A DNA stretch of 64,000 nt, taken from positions 1 to 64,000 of the forward strand of contig NZ_NRQT01000001.1 of NCBI RefSeq assembly GCF_004119455.1, in the 5' to 3' direction. A program made the translations under genes and the position numbers. The stretch is from Chryseobacterium sp. CH25 (GTDB lineage: Bacteria; Bacteroidota; Bacteroidia; Flavobacteriales; Weeksellaceae). Below, in pieces: positions 17,375 through 26,433 of the stretch (position 1 is the first letter of the stretch; each line of letters starts with the position of its first letter). The notes under the pieces were generated by a model, which was not told where the DNA came from, did not search any database, and saw only the letters and a list, made by a program, of their open reading frames with translations.

Positions 17375-18223
17375 TTAAACTAAAGATTTATATTTATTTT
17401 TACTTTTTTTAAACTCTGTCAAGCTCATATTATGTTGCTTTTTAAAAAATTTATTCAGGTGACTTTCATCTGAAAAGCCAAATTCTGTAACAATTTCGTT
17501 AACCCTCATATCACTGAAAAGAAGCCTGTGCTCTATCAATCTCAATTTATAATTCAGGATATAATGAGTGATGGTTTCTCCACACTGATTTTTAAAATAG
17601 CTCCCAAGATAGGTTTCAGAAAGTCCAAATTCTTTAGCAATAACTGTTACTTTTAAAAGAGCCGGATCATGAATATTTCCCTGGATATAATTAATAATTT
17701 CTACAATTCTTTTATCCGTATTGGAGGCTGCATGCTCAATCCTCATTTTGGATATATTCCTTGCTGCTATCACAATCAACGCATTCACATAATGCAATGT
17801 TAATTCCTCCTGATAAAGATCAGGATGATTAAGGCCATGAAGGAGTGACGTCACAATAGAGTCTACCAAGACAATATCTGGCTTATTCTGCAGAATACAC
17901 CCGGAAAGATAAGAAGCCCCATACAATAAGCATCCTATTGAGTTAATATTATTCCATTTATAATCTTTTACATATCGATCACTGAACTTTACAAGTAAAA
18001 GCTCCGTTTTTTCTTCAACATCCAAATGGTGTTTATCATCGGGGGTCAGCAATATCAGACTGCCTTTACTATAAGATGCTATATTGTTATTGATCGTAAA
18101 GGCACCTTTGCCGGAAATAACATATATAATCTGAAAAAAAGAATACCGATTGTCTTTTAAAGGGCAATTTTCAGTTTCATGATATTCCACTTTTACCAAT
18201 TGATCTATATTTTCTCTTTTCAT
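17375..18223 (-). CDS. AraC-family transcriptional regulator
   Basis: The protein has an N-terminal cupin sensor (FFQIIYVISGKGAFTINNN... GSLILLTPDDKHHL). The C-terminal double helix-turn-helix reads VIAKEFGLSETYLGSYFKNQCGETITHYILNYKLRLIEHRL, then VTEFGFSDESHLNKFFKKQHNMSLTEFKK. I prefer the ATG at 18223 (MKRENIDQLVKVEY) over 18247. The upstream alternative would place a near-perfect palindrome (18226-18245), probably an operator, inside the coding region. It is divergent from the MFS exporter gene, so control of that exporter is the natural inference. Confidence 0.9.
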   Translation of the reverse strand: MKRENIDQLVKVEYHETENCPLKDNRYSFFQIIYVISGKGAFTINNNIASYSKGSLILLTPDDKHHLDVEEKTELLLVKFSDRYVKDYKWNNINSIGCLLYGASYLSGCILQNKPDIVLVDSIVTSLLHGLNHPDLYQEELTLHYVNALIVIAARNISKMRIEHAASNTDKRIVEIINYIQGNIHDPALLKVTVIAKEFGLSETYLGSYFKNQCGETITHYILNYKLRLIEHRLLFSDMRVNEIVTEFGFSDESHLNKFFKKQHNMSLTEFKKSKNKYKSLV

Positions 18224-18225
18224 AT

Positions 18226-18245
18226 GGTAAATGTACTTATTTACC
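18226..18245. promoter_or_regulatory. palindromic operator candidate between araC-type and MFS genes
   Basis: GGTAAAT and ATTTACC form a perfect 7-base inverted repeat with a 6-base spacer, immediately upstream of the AraC start (18223) and 65 bases upstream of the MFS start. Autoregulation or control of the divergent pair is inferred. Confidence 0.45.
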
Positions 18246-18309
18246 ATTAATGTACTGATTTTTTACAAATTTTCTGTTCAAATTTGCTATATCAAAATTT
18301 TTACATTCA

Positions 18310-19497
18310 ATGAAAAGATCAATCTACGTCCTGGCGCTCGGGGCTTTCGGTATTATTACCACTGAATTTGGGGTTGTTGGAATTCTTCCTACGATCAGCA
18401 GACAATTCGGGGTTTCAATTGATACAGCAGGATGGTTACTGAGCGCTTTTGCCATTACAGTAGCCGTTTCCTCACCTTTTATCACCTCTTTCACCTCTAA
18501 AATAAACAGAAAGATTCTTCTATGCCTTGTGATGAGCATATTTGTACTTTCCAACCTTATGTCTGCTTTTTCTACCAACTTTACCATGTTGATGATAGCC
18601 CGTATATTACCGGCCATATTGCATCCGCTTTTCTGGAATATCTCCATTGCTATTGCATTTAAAGAAAAAGGAGCAAAAGGGGTCTCTACTGTTATGCTGG
18701 GATTGAGCCTTGCCACTGTTCTCGGTATTCCGATGACAACCTATGCTGCTGATCTCTTTCACAACTGGAAGGCTTCATTTTTTCTGAGCAGCGCCATCAG
18801 TTTAATTGCGTTTATTGGATTATTACTTTTTATTCCTTCCCTACCTGCAGAAAAGGAAAAATCGGAACAGAATCAGTTCACCGTACTTAAAAACCCTATT
18901 TTGTGGATCAACCTGATTTCCACTATTGGTACATTAGCTGCTATGTTTTCCAGCTACACCTATCTTACCGCTTACCTTGAAGAAATCACCAGAATGGATG
19001 GTGCTCAGATCAGTATTATGCTGCTTCTTTTCGGAAGTATGGGAACTCTTGGAAACTGGCTTATGGGAATTGCTTTAAACCGAAATGTAAAGATTACCAC
19101 AAGAGTATTCTTACTGTTATTAATTACAGTGCAAATTCTTGCTTATATTCTGGGTGGAGTTTTTATCCCTATGGTTATCATCGTATCTTTCTGGGGAATG
19201 ATTCATACTGGAGGTTTTCTGGTCTGTAATATCAGAACCACACAAAATATTCCTCATCATGTACTGGAATTCGTCAACAGTTTGCTTACATCATCTTTTA
19301 ATATTGGAATTTCACTGGGTGCATTCCTTGGCGGAATTGTAAGTGCTTATTATGGAGTTCAGCATGTTCTTTCTGTAAGTATTTTACTTCTTTCTATTAC
19401 TTTTGTTCTAAGTTTCTTTTCTTTTCCTAAAAGTATTTCAACAGATGAAGAAAATGAAGAGGACGAACTCCCGGCACCTGTATGTGAAAATATCTAA
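18310..19497 (+). CDS. MFS transporter (DHA1-type efflux)
   Basis: The 395 residues form 12 predicted transmembrane helices. The N-terminus reads MKRSIYVLALGAFGIITTEFGVVGILPTISRQFGVSIDTAGWLLSAFAITVA, which matches the DHA1 drug/sugar/arabinose efflux subfamily (AraJ/YdhP-like). The loop between helices 2 and 3 is SKINRKILL. The C-terminus is an acidic cytoplasmic tail. With the divergent AraC regulator it probably forms an inducible export unit. The substrate is unknown. A strong terminator follows. Confidence 0.9.
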   Translation: MKRSIYVLALGAFGIITTEFGVVGILPTISRQFGVSIDTAGWLLSAFAITVAVSSPFITSFTSKINRKILLCLVMSIFVLSNLMSAFSTNFTMLMIARILPAILHPLFWNISIAIAFKEKGAKGVSTVMLGLSLATVLGIPMTTYAADLFHNWKASFFLSSAISLIAFIGLLLFIPSLPAEKEKSEQNQFTVLKNPILWINLISTIGTLAAMFSSYTYLTAYLEEITRMDGAQISIMLLLFGSMGTLGNWLMGIALNRNVKITTRVFLLLLITVQILAYILGGVFIPMVIIVSFWGMIHTGGFLVCNIRTTQNIPHHVLEFVNSLLTSSFNIGISLGAFLGGIVSAYYGVQHVLSVSILLLSITFVLSFFSFPKSISTDEENEEDELPAPVCENI

Positions 19498-19522
19498 TCA
19501 GTATATCATCAGATAAATAAAA

Positions 19523-19552
19523 AAACAACCCTTTTTTATGGGTTGTTTTTTA
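19523..19552 (+). terminator. terminator after MFS gene
   Basis: AACAACCC and GGGTTGTT form a stem with a T-rich loop, flanked by A and T runs. It could work on both strands, but only the plus-strand MFS gene ends near it. Confidence 0.8.
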
Positions 19553-19634
19553 TTAGATTTTGGCTAAAGCCAATGGAATAGGTTTTTATTATATTGAATG
19601 AATATACAATTATAGAACAATCTGTGAATTTCAG

Positions 19635-20012
19635 TTATTCCGTCTCATCAATAATAAATTCCATTGTCTTTTCAATATGCCTGTCTTCAATAATTCCGGT
19701 TGCGTACTTACTGTTCCGTCCGAAATTATATTTTGCAAGATAGGCCTTATTGATTTCATCAGTCAACTGATCTATATCTTCAGGGATTACAGCTTTTATA
19801 CGATATACTGTATTGCCGCATTTGATTTGTCCTGTTGAACCTTTCAGGAAGGTATTATACCAGCTTTTTTCGGCAAGCCCCCATGATCTGGCAAATATTC
19901 TGTCCTGAATAACGACCATCCAGATCTCCAAAAATTCAGTTCTTTCTGATCCAGCTTTTATTCCGATAAGATTATTGGTTGTAATGTAGTTCAGTGCTTT
20001 GTTTTTATTCAT
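19635..20012 (-). CDS. DUF2255-like protein
   Basis: This is a 125-residue soluble protein with no signal peptide. The central part, IWMVVIQDRIFARSWGLAEKSWYNTFL... GQIKCGNTVYRIKAV, resembles the DUF2255 / nitroreductase-type split-barrel proteins that act on small oxidants or flavins. The family name is from memory and its function is undescribed. It is flanked by the MFS terminator region and a LytTR gene about 120 bases upstream. Confidence 0.6.
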   Translation of the reverse strand: MNKNKALNYITTNNLIGIKAGSERTEFLEIWMVVIQDRIFARSWGLAEKSWYNTFLKGSTGQIKCGNTVYRIKAVIPEDIDQLTDEINKAYLAKYNFGRNSKYATGIIEDRHIEKTMEFIIDETE

Positions 20013-20131
20013 CTTTGAAAAAGTTTCTGTAAAACTAAGAGAAGATGAATTGAATAAAAACTTTTTTATACCGTTGAGCTTAAACTCAATGTATATTGCT
20101 TATTAATATATGTGGATTGATTTTTAAAGCA

Positions 20132-20449
20132 TCATTTACCAATAGCTTCAAGAAGGCACTCTTTATAGCTTTTAGCGACCGTAATTTTTAAATTACCACA
20201 TAAAAGCTGATTGTCTTCAAAAGATTCAATATTGGTTAAGTTAACGATATACGAATTATGAACCCGCATGAATTCTTCCGGCAGGTTCTCGATTAAATCT
20301 TTAAGGGTTCTGTAATAGATATATCTGCTTTGGTCTATAGTATGCACTTCTACATAATTCCCCAGACCTTTGATAAAATTGATATCCTTAAAGAAAAGTT
20401 TTACCAGCTTTTTATCTGTTTTAATAAAAGCAAACGTTCTGTTCTCCAT
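20132..20449 (-). CDS. stand-alone LytTR DNA-binding protein
   Basis: The 105 residues are almost entirely a LytTR domain: FFKDINFIKGLGNYVEVHT, YRTLKDLIENLPEEFMRVHNSYIVNL and KITVAKSYKECLLE. No receiver domain is present, although LytTR domains are usually fused to one. The gene starts 8 bases after the NlpC/P60 stop, so it is probably in that transcript. It may act as a constitutive or protein-controlled DNA-binding factor. Confidence 0.85.
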   Translation of the reverse strand: MENRTFAFIKTDKKLVKLFFKDINFIKGLGNYVEVHTIDQSRYIYYRTLKDLIENLPEEFMRVHNSYIVNLTNIESFEDNQLLCGNLKITVAKSYKECLLEAIGK

Positions 20450-20457
20450 AAGAATTG

Positions 20458-21030
20458 TTATAAAACTCTTTGAGCATGAAGATAGGCTTTATTCCAATAC
20501 TTTTCGTTCAGAGATGAAATAATAACACCTTTTGAAGTTGAAGCATGAATAAATTTCACTTCTCCGTCCGGACCGATATCATGAACAATTCCTACGTGAG
20601 AAACTCTACTTCCACCAGCTGTTGCAAAAAAGAGTAAATCTCCTGGTTTTACATCCCTGATATCAATATTTTTCCCTGTTTCAGCCTGATCGGATGATCT
20701 TCGGGGAAGGTTAAAGGCATTTTCTTCAAAAACCTTTACGGTAAATCCGGAACAGTCAAAACCTGAAGATGTATTACCACCAAACCGGTAAGGAGTCCCC
20801 AGATATTTTTCTGCATCCTTTAAAACATCATTGATAGATCTTGATACATTTCCATCAAACTTAGAATCCAGTTTTCTTAGGTTTTCAGATTTCGCCACTG
20901 TTTTGGACCCTGATTTCTTACTGGAAGAAACGTTCTTTGAGGACCCACAGGACACTACAAAAGCAGATGCAATCAGCAATACAGAAAGCTGCTTTATACT
21001 CAATTTTTTTTCAAATAATCCTGATCCCAT
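20458..21030 (-). CDS. NlpC/P60 family cell-wall hydrolase lipoprotein
   Basis: The 190-residue protein has a lipoprotein signal (LSVLLIASAFVVSCGSS), a Ser/Lys-rich linker and a C40 peptidase domain. The catalytic Cys is in SSGFDCSGF, the His in RVSHVGIVHD, and the third polar residue in VKFIHAS. PYRFGGNT precedes the Cys as usual. It would cleave D-Glu-Dpm bonds in peptidoglycan from the inner face of the outer membrane. It lies upstream of the LytTR gene in the same operon. Confidence 0.92.
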   Translation of the reverse strand: MGSGLFEKKLSIKQLSVLLIASAFVVSCGSSKNVSSSKKSGSKTVAKSENLRKLDSKFDGNVSRSINDVLKDAEKYLGTPYRFGGNTSSGFDCSGFTVKVFEENAFNLPRRSSDQAETGKNIDIRDVKPGDLLFFATAGGSRVSHVGIVHDIGPDGEVKFIHASTSKGVIISSLNEKYWNKAYLHAQRVL

Positions 21031-21066
21031 ACTCGTCTGATTTTTACTTGATTAGCGATTGATGTA

Positions 21067-21100
21067 CAAATATACATTTTATATTTTAATTATAGTACAA
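21067..21100 (-). promoter_or_regulatory. promoter of NlpC/P60-LytTR operon
   Basis: The minus strand reads TTG (21100-21098), 23 bases, then TATATTTG (21074-21067), about 37 bases before the ATG. The spacing is at the long end of the consensus. Confidence 0.45.
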
Positions 21101-21136
21101 CTATACTACAACTATATAATAAATATATGTTAAAAT

Positions 21137-21166
21137 TTTGATTTTCATTATTTATTGCTATATTTG
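21137..21166 (+). promoter_or_regulatory. promoter of the 21184 gene
   Basis: TTTG (21137-21140), 18 bases, then TATATTTG (21159-21166). The ATG follows 17 bases later, implying a very short 5' leader. Confidence 0.6.
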
Positions 21167-21183
21167 AATTCAATTTTGGCGAT

Positions 21184-21774
21184 ATGGCAACCTATGAAAG
21201 TCTCATCAAGATTAAAGGCTCCGTGGGAGATCTTGTTTTTTATACTCTGAATGGCAAAAATGTGGTTCGGAAGAAAAGCGGGTTCAATAAAAAAGCTTTT
21301 AAAAAAGATCCGTCTTATGAAAAGGTAAGGCAGAACAGCTCTGAATTTGGGCATTGTTCAAAGATGGGAAAGATCATCAGAAACAGTTTAGATATTTTTC
21401 TTAAAGAATCAGGTGATGCCCTACTCTACCAGAAGTTTGCCAGGCTAATGACTGAAATAAAGGATCTGGATATTATTTCCGGACGAGGAAAACGAACCGT
21501 TGAAAATGGTCTGAAGACTGATGCAGGAAAAAAGCTTCTTAATGCCTTTCAGTTTGGTGAAATCAAAAATATATGCACAGAAATTGAATATAAAGATGAT
21601 CTCCTTTGTGTAAAAGAAGATAAAACAAAAAGCTTAACAATAATTACGTTAAAGCTGGATTCAGAAAATTATACTGTTGAGAAAACTGAAGAAGAATTTT
21701 CTTTGAATCAAAATCCAATATCTTTTAAAAAAATTTTTCAGAGGATAATCCTCTTCTTTACTTTGTTGTTCTGA
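21184..21774 (+). CDS. hypothetical protein
   Basis: I do not recognise a named domain in this 196-residue protein. It is rich in Lys and Glu and has no signal peptide (MATYESLIKIKGSVGDLVFYTLNGKNVVRKKSGFNKKAFKK). It reads like a family of Bacteroidota proteins with an N-terminal segment resembling small DNA-associated or structural proteins. The C-terminus ends in a short hydrophobic run (FQRIILFFTLLF). It is monocistronic, between a consensus promoter and a terminator. Confidence 0.75.
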   Translation: MATYESLIKIKGSVGDLVFYTLNGKNVVRKKSGFNKKAFKKDPSYEKVRQNSSEFGHCSKMGKIIRNSLDIFLKESGDALLYQKFARLMTEIKDLDIISGRGKRTVENGLKTDAGKKLLNAFQFGEIKNICTEIEYKDDLLCVKEDKTKSLTIITLKLDSENYTVEKTEEEFSLNQNPISFKKIFQRIILFFTLLF

Positions 21775-21819
21775 GAAATGAAAGTGATGAAATTTCCCAC
21801 ATGGGATTTTTATAAATAA

Positions 21820-21847
21820 AAAAACCTGCAGATTTGCAGGTTTTTTT
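21820..21847. terminator. bidirectional terminator between convergent genes
   Basis: AACCTGCA and TGCAGGTT pair around a 4-base loop, with A runs on one side and T runs on the other. It serves the plus-strand gene ending at 21774 and the minus-strand gene ending at 21851. Confidence 0.85.
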
Positions 21848-21850
21848 ATT

Positions 21851-22219
21851 CTATTTCTTGTCTCCTTTCCAGGTTCCGTATTGTGCCGGCGTTGGAAGGG
21901 TATTTGACCAGCTTCCGTTTCCTTTTTTGTCCGGATTAAGTTTTCCTTTAAATTCTCCTTTTGACGGAAGACCTACTGTTCCTACCAGATCACCACTGTT
22001 ACTTAAGTTTCCGGAAATATTATAGTTTTCACTACTGACATCAGAATGCATGGTTCCTGATACCTTCCCCGTTTTATCAACCACAAAATTCCACACTCCT
22101 TTATCTCCGCCTTCATAAGTTCCAGACCATGTTCCTACATAATCATAAATGGTATCATCATCAGAACTGCAACCGATAAATAAAAATGCCGTTAGTAAAA
22201 GTAAAAAAAGTTTCTTCAT
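21851..22219 (-). CDS. small outer-membrane lipoprotein
   Basis: This 122-residue protein has a lipoprotein signal (MKKLFLLLLTAFLFIGCSSDDD). The acidic residues after the Cys match the surface-exposed lipoprotein export signal of Bacteroidota. The rest is a small beta-rich domain with the repeated pattern GTWSGTYEGG, GKVSGTMHSD, GDLVGTVG and GEFKGKLNPDKKGNGSW, as in lipocalin-like or calycin-type folds. Its function is unknown. Confidence 0.8.
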   Translation of the reverse strand: MKKLFLLLLTAFLFIGCSSDDDTIYDYVGTWSGTYEGGDKGVWNFVVDKTGKVSGTMHSDVSSENYNISGNLSNSGDLVGTVGLPSKGEFKGKLNPDKKGNGSWSNTLPTPAQYGTWKGDKK

Positions 22220-22608
22220 AGTTTCAGTAGTTTTATAACCTAAAATCCTGTTATCCTCTATTACATTGTATTCAGAAATATCCTGTTAGAGAGAATGAGC
22301 TTAATATTTATTATTTTTTATTTCGTGCAAATCTACTAATTTTTTATTCAAATTATCTGAATTTTAATTAGTAGACAATATGTTTGTTAAAAACCAACAT
22401 ATTCCGGCTAAAATACAAATATTTTTCAAACAAAACAGTGATCATTAATTTTTGAGTTAATATTCAAAAGCTATTATTAAAAATTTTCATCAATAAGCAT
22501 ATATTACAATATAAATTTAGATGTAACATATTTTTAATTCGTTTTTTATTCTCCATTAATACATATTTCATATCTTAGTGAAAAAATTAAACGTATCTAA
22601 AAAATACC
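22220..22608. other. AT-rich divergent intergenic region
   Basis: This stretch between divergent genes is very AT-rich. A weak TATCTTAG lies just before the plus-strand gene. I see no ORF, stable hairpin or repeat that I would defend. Confidence 0.5.
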
Positions 22609-23294
22609 ATGAAAACAAAGACATTTTTTTGACAGCACTTGCTTTGTGTAGTTTCGCAAGTGCACAAGTTGGAATTAACACAACAACGCCTACAACTACG
22701 TTGGATGTTAACGGATCGGTAAGGGTAAGAGGTCTGTCAAATAATGAACAGCAAATTGTTACCGCCAATACAGACGGAACATTCGGCTTATTATCTCCGG
22801 AGGAAATTTTCTCTCCTAAAGCTATATTAAATACATCAACATCAGGAACTGAATTAAGAGCTACGATCTATGAAGGAAAGTGCTTTCAGCCTACGGACAA
22901 TGCATCATCCTGCGTAGTTTCTTTAAGCCATTACAGCTCATGCTTAGGGTTTAACACTCCTATAGAGACTAAAATAGTGGTAGGTCAGAACATTACACCC
23001 GCCAATGGTCAGTTTTCTGGAGTATGGAGTGCCCGTTATGTTGATAATAAAGGTTTTTCCGGTAATCTTCCCATTGCCAACCAACCTATTCCGGATTATC
23101 CCAGAATATCTTATCCAAACGGAACCACATCCAATTATCTGGCAAGTTCTTATCTAGCCGGACAACAGTGTACTGCTGATCTTGTTACCACGATAGATCC
23201 TGCAACCGGTAATATTAAAGTAGAATCTGTAAAGCGAAATATGTATGCCCATCTCATTTACCTTCTTTCGGTAGCGCGTTCAAGAAGTTTATAA
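22609..23294 (+). pseudogene. small exported protein with apparent one-base deletion in the signal peptide
   Basis: From the ATG at 22609 the frame reads MKTKTFF and stops at TGA after a T7 run (22624-22630). One more T gives MKTKTFFLTALALCSFASAQ, a perfect signal peptide, followed by VGINTTTPTTTLDVNGSVRVRG and a 228-residue protein. VGINT-(T/S)-x-P-x-x-x-LDVNG is a common N-terminal module of flavobacterial exported surface proteins, seen again at 62174. A GTG at 22578 gives an open frame without repair, but with a less convincing leader (MKKLNVSKKYHENKDIFLTAL). The mature part has several Cys residues and no recognised domain. Confidence 0.7.
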
Positions 23295-23341
23295 TAGAAT
23301 TGTAAGTAGAATAATGACTTACAGGGTACAACAAATTAAAT

Positions 23342-23371
23342 AAAAAAGACTGATTACAATCAGTCTTTTTT
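23342..23371. terminator. bidirectional terminator
   Basis: AAAGACTGATT and AATCAGTCTTT form a near-perfect stem between the convergent genes ending at 23294 (+) and 23400 (-). Confidence 0.85.
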
Positions 23372-23399
23372 ATTCCTATACGAATTATAAGAGTTCAAT

Positions 23400-25157
23400 T
23401 TATTTAACACTTTTTGCCCAGTCGTCCATATACTGTTCAAAAACAGTAAGAGGCATTGCTCCGCCCTTCAGAATAGTATCATGAAAATCTTTGATATTAA
23501 ACTTTGAACCAAGTTGTGCTTTGTATTTATCACGCAGTTCTTTTATTTTCAACTCCCCTATTTTATAAGAAAGAGCCTGTCCGGGGTTTGCCATATAACG
23601 TTCTATTTCAGCTGTGGCAAACTGTTCAGAAACAGGTTCATTATCCAGCATATATTTAATGGCCTCTTCACGGGTCATTTTTCCAGTGTGTAGGCCTGAA
23701 TCCACAACCAAGCGGATAGCACGGTGCATCTCTGTTCCCAGTGCACCCAACTGATGATACGGATTGGTATAAACTCCTAGATCTTTCCCCAGGGATTCCG
23801 TGTACAGTGCCCAGCCTTCTACATATGCACCGTTCATATACTTTTGTCTGAACTCCGGAACAGAGGTATTTTCATATTGAATACTGATCTGATAATGATG
23901 ACCCGGAATAGCTTCATGTAAAAATACGCTTTCCATATCCATATTGGTAATGTTGATTTTTGTTGGATCTAAAATTGGTGCATAAAAAATACCAGGACGG
24001 TTGGCAGAAAGGTTTCCAGGGAAATATTGTGGTGAAGCTGAGGCTGCTCTAAACTCTTCTGTTTTACGAATTTCAAAAGGCGTTTTAGGCATAATACCAA
24101 AATACTTCGACAAGTTGGGCTTAATCTTATCATAAACATTCTGATAAGCATCCAACACTTCTTTGTCTGTTTTGAAAGGCATAAACTGTTTATCGGTTTT
24201 CATAAATTCAAATAATTCAGAAAGTGAGCCCTTAAAACCAATAGATGTCTTAATCTTTTCCATTTCTGCAGTGATTCTTGCTACTTCAGATAAACCTAAC
24301 TTATATACTTCTTCCGGATCTTTATCAACGGTTACCATTGAAAAAATATAGTCTTTATACATCTCCTTTCCGTTGGGGAAAACATTGATCCCTGAAGATG
24401 AGCGGGCTTTCGGCAAATATTCATTCTGGAAAAAATCTGCCAGTTTCTGTATGGAAGGGAAAATGTTTTTCCCCAGGACATTTTTAAATTCTGTACTTAA
24501 ACGGTTTTTATCTTCTTTTGAAAAATCCTTTGGAAAATTCTTTATTGGTTCATAGAAAGAAGACTGATCATTATTTTTGGCAAGCTTCTCCAGTTGCGGA
24601 ATAATTTTCACCACCAAAGATTTAGGCAAAACAATTCCTGCTTTGATTCCTTTCCGCATATTTTGTATGGAAACATCTGTCCACCTTGAAAAGGCCTGAC
24701 AGCGTTTCAGCCAATTTTCATAATCTTTTACTGTTTTGAAAGGTTGTGCTGAGTTCCCGGAGCCCAACAACGCCATATAGGTAGGAATACTTCCCATTTG
24801 ATTAATAGGCATATATTCCCCATGATATTTTTCTGTCTTAAGCGCTATCTGAATATCATTTTCCAAAATTGCCAACGAAATACGGTCTTCTTTGTTCAGA
24901 TCCTGATTTTCAAAAGGCTTCAGAAGATTAGCATAATTTATATAAAAGTCATGTATTTTTTTGAGTTGATTTTCATCATCAGCGGGGAGCTGATCATTAT
25001 AACCGTCAATACCGTTAAAAGTTGCATTCAATGGACTCAGTACATTTGACTCTTTATAATATTGATCAAAAATCTGATGTAATTGGGTATTTTTTTGCTG
25101 CGCATTCATGCAGGAAACAATAGCTGTACTGAGTAAGACTAGCCTATACTTTTTCAT
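23400..25157 (-). CDS. DUF885 family exported metallopeptidase
   Basis: This 585-residue protein has a signal peptide (MKKYRLVLLSTAIVSCMNAQ; the Cys could make it a lipoprotein). DUF885 proteins are zinc-peptidase-like. The signature HEAIPGHH is at residues 414-421 and EGWALYTE at 447-454, giving the expected His-His-Glu zinc ligands. The length is typical. It would act in the periplasm or at the outer membrane on peptides. It is transcribed alone. Confidence 0.9.
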   Translation of the reverse strand: MKKYRLVLLSTAIVSCMNAQQKNTQLHQIFDQYYKESNVLSPLNATFNGIDGYNDQLPADDENQLKKIHDFYINYANLLKPFENQDLNKEDRISLAILENDIQIALKTEKYHGEYMPINQMGSIPTYMALLGSGNSAQPFKTVKDYENWLKRCQAFSRWTDVSIQNMRKGIKAGIVLPKSLVVKIIPQLEKLAKNNDQSSFYEPIKNFPKDFSKEDKNRLSTEFKNVLGKNIFPSIQKLADFFQNEYLPKARSSSGINVFPNGKEMYKDYIFSMVTVDKDPEEVYKLGLSEVARITAEMEKIKTSIGFKGSLSELFEFMKTDKQFMPFKTDKEVLDAYQNVYDKIKPNLSKYFGIMPKTPFEIRKTEEFRAASASPQYFPGNLSANRPGIFYAPILDPTKINITNMDMESVFLHEAIPGHHYQISIQYENTSVPEFRQKYMNGAYVEGWALYTESLGKDLGVYTNPYHQLGALGTEMHRAIRLVVDSGLHTGKMTREEAIKYMLDNEPVSEQFATAEIERYMANPGQALSYKIGELKIKELRDKYKAQLGSKFNIKDFHDTILKGGAMPLTVFEQYMDDWAKSVK

Positions 25158-25317
25158 ATTTTTATTAGTTTATCATCTGAACAATAAAAATACATTAATT
25201 ATTCAATACGTAAACTAATTAACAGTCTGATATTCAATAAACGCACGGTTATTGAATATTTTTAACAGGATTAAAGAGTTGTTATTATTCAATGTGTCGT
25301 ATTCAGCATCAGTATTG

Positions 25318-26214
25318 TTACCTGGTTCTTTTTTCTGTTGTAGCCAGCCAGCAAAGTACAGAGCCTGCGCAAACCATTAAAGCTCCCTGCCAAAAGGACA
25401 ATCCCAATGTTGTAGATAGAAGAACGGAAGACAAAGCTGATGATAAAACCGGGATAAAATAGGATGCGCCGGTTAAAACAGTAACATTTCCATTCAAAAT
25501 TCCGATGTTCCAGGCCGCATATCCAAATCCCATCGCAGATGCTGCAAGTAAAAGATATACAACTGAGGATAGGCTAACCTGCATACTTCCCGAATCACCT
25601 ATTACTAAATATTTTACCCATAAGGCAGCTGCTACCATTATAAAAAACAAAGTTATTCCGTTTACTCCATGAGCTATACGAACAGTCACCACACAATATG
25701 CAGACCATAACAGAGCTCCAATAAAAGCCAATCCATAACTTAACGGATTGGTTTTAATATTACCCAGCATCTGAGAAATATCCAATCCCTGCTCTCCTCC
25801 CAATACCCAGACAATGCCCAACATAGAAAGAATAATTCCGGGAACAATCAGCCAGTTTGTTTTTTTACCAGTAAAAAGAATGGCGGCCACCATGGTAAAT
25901 GTGGGCCAGAGATAATTTACCATCCCTACTTCAATAGCCTGTCTGCTATTGGTGGAATAACCTATGGAAAGTGCCAGGCAAAGTTCATAGGAAACCATCA
26001 GCAAACCACCATATATCAAATATTTCCTCGGAAATTTTGATAAGGGAACCCATTTCATAGTCAGAACCAAGAACACAGAAGCTACAGTATATATTAATGC
26101 AGCCCCGGCAGTAGCTCCAAAAGAATGGCTTACTTCTTTGATAAGGCCTACAATAGAAGACCATAAGAGAATGGCACAAAATCCAATGGTAGTAGCTTTG
26201 GTTTGTTGGGGCAT
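25318..26214 (-). CDS. yddG: YddG-like aromatic amino acid exporter (DMT superfamily)
   Basis: The 298-residue membrane protein has ten helices made of two EamA repeats. The N-terminus MPQQTKATTIGFCAILLWSSIVGLIKEVSHSFGA and the middle NYLWPTFTMVAAILF match YddG, which exports Phe, Tyr, Trp and related compounds. GFGYAAWNIGILNGNVTVLTGASYFIPVLSS in the second repeat is also typical. It is in the inner membrane and stands alone. Confidence 0.85.
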   Translation of the reverse strand: MPQQTKATTIGFCAILLWSSIVGLIKEVSHSFGATAGAALIYTVASVFLVLTMKWVPLSKFPRKYLIYGGLLMVSYELCLALSIGYSTNSRQAIEVGMVNYLWPTFTMVAAILFTGKKTNWLIVPGIILSMLGIVWVLGGEQGLDISQMLGNIKTNPLSYGLAFIGALLWSAYCVVTVRIAHGVNGITLFFIMVAAALWVKYLVIGDSGSMQVSLSSVVYLLLAASAMGFGYAAWNIGILNGNVTVLTGASYFIPVLSSALSSVLLSTTLGLSFWQGALMVCAGSVLCWLATTEKRTR

Positions 26215-26364
26215 AGAGCTTTTTGTTTACTTATATCTTTAATAAAGGATAAAAATATGCAAAAAATGAAGATTAGAATGTATTACGGCGTTAATACGAT
26301 TAAAAAAACAGCTATAAACTTATTGATTCCTATTGAAAAGTACAGATCGATTAAAAGATCCTTT

Positions 26365-26395
26365 CTTGATACTTAAAGGAAAAAAATTAACTTTG
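26365..26395 (+). promoter_or_regulatory. promoter of the 26434 gene
   Basis: CTTG (26365-26368), 19 bases, then TAACTTTG (26388-26395), about 38 bases before the ATG. Confidence 0.5.
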
Positions 26396-26433
26396 AAGGA
26401 AATTAATAATTAGAATGATAACCAATTATAAAA

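Noticed and set aside
21791-21811. Short TTTCCCACATGGGA palindrome after the 21184 gene
   Set aside because: Weak, and a much better terminator follows at 21820-21847.
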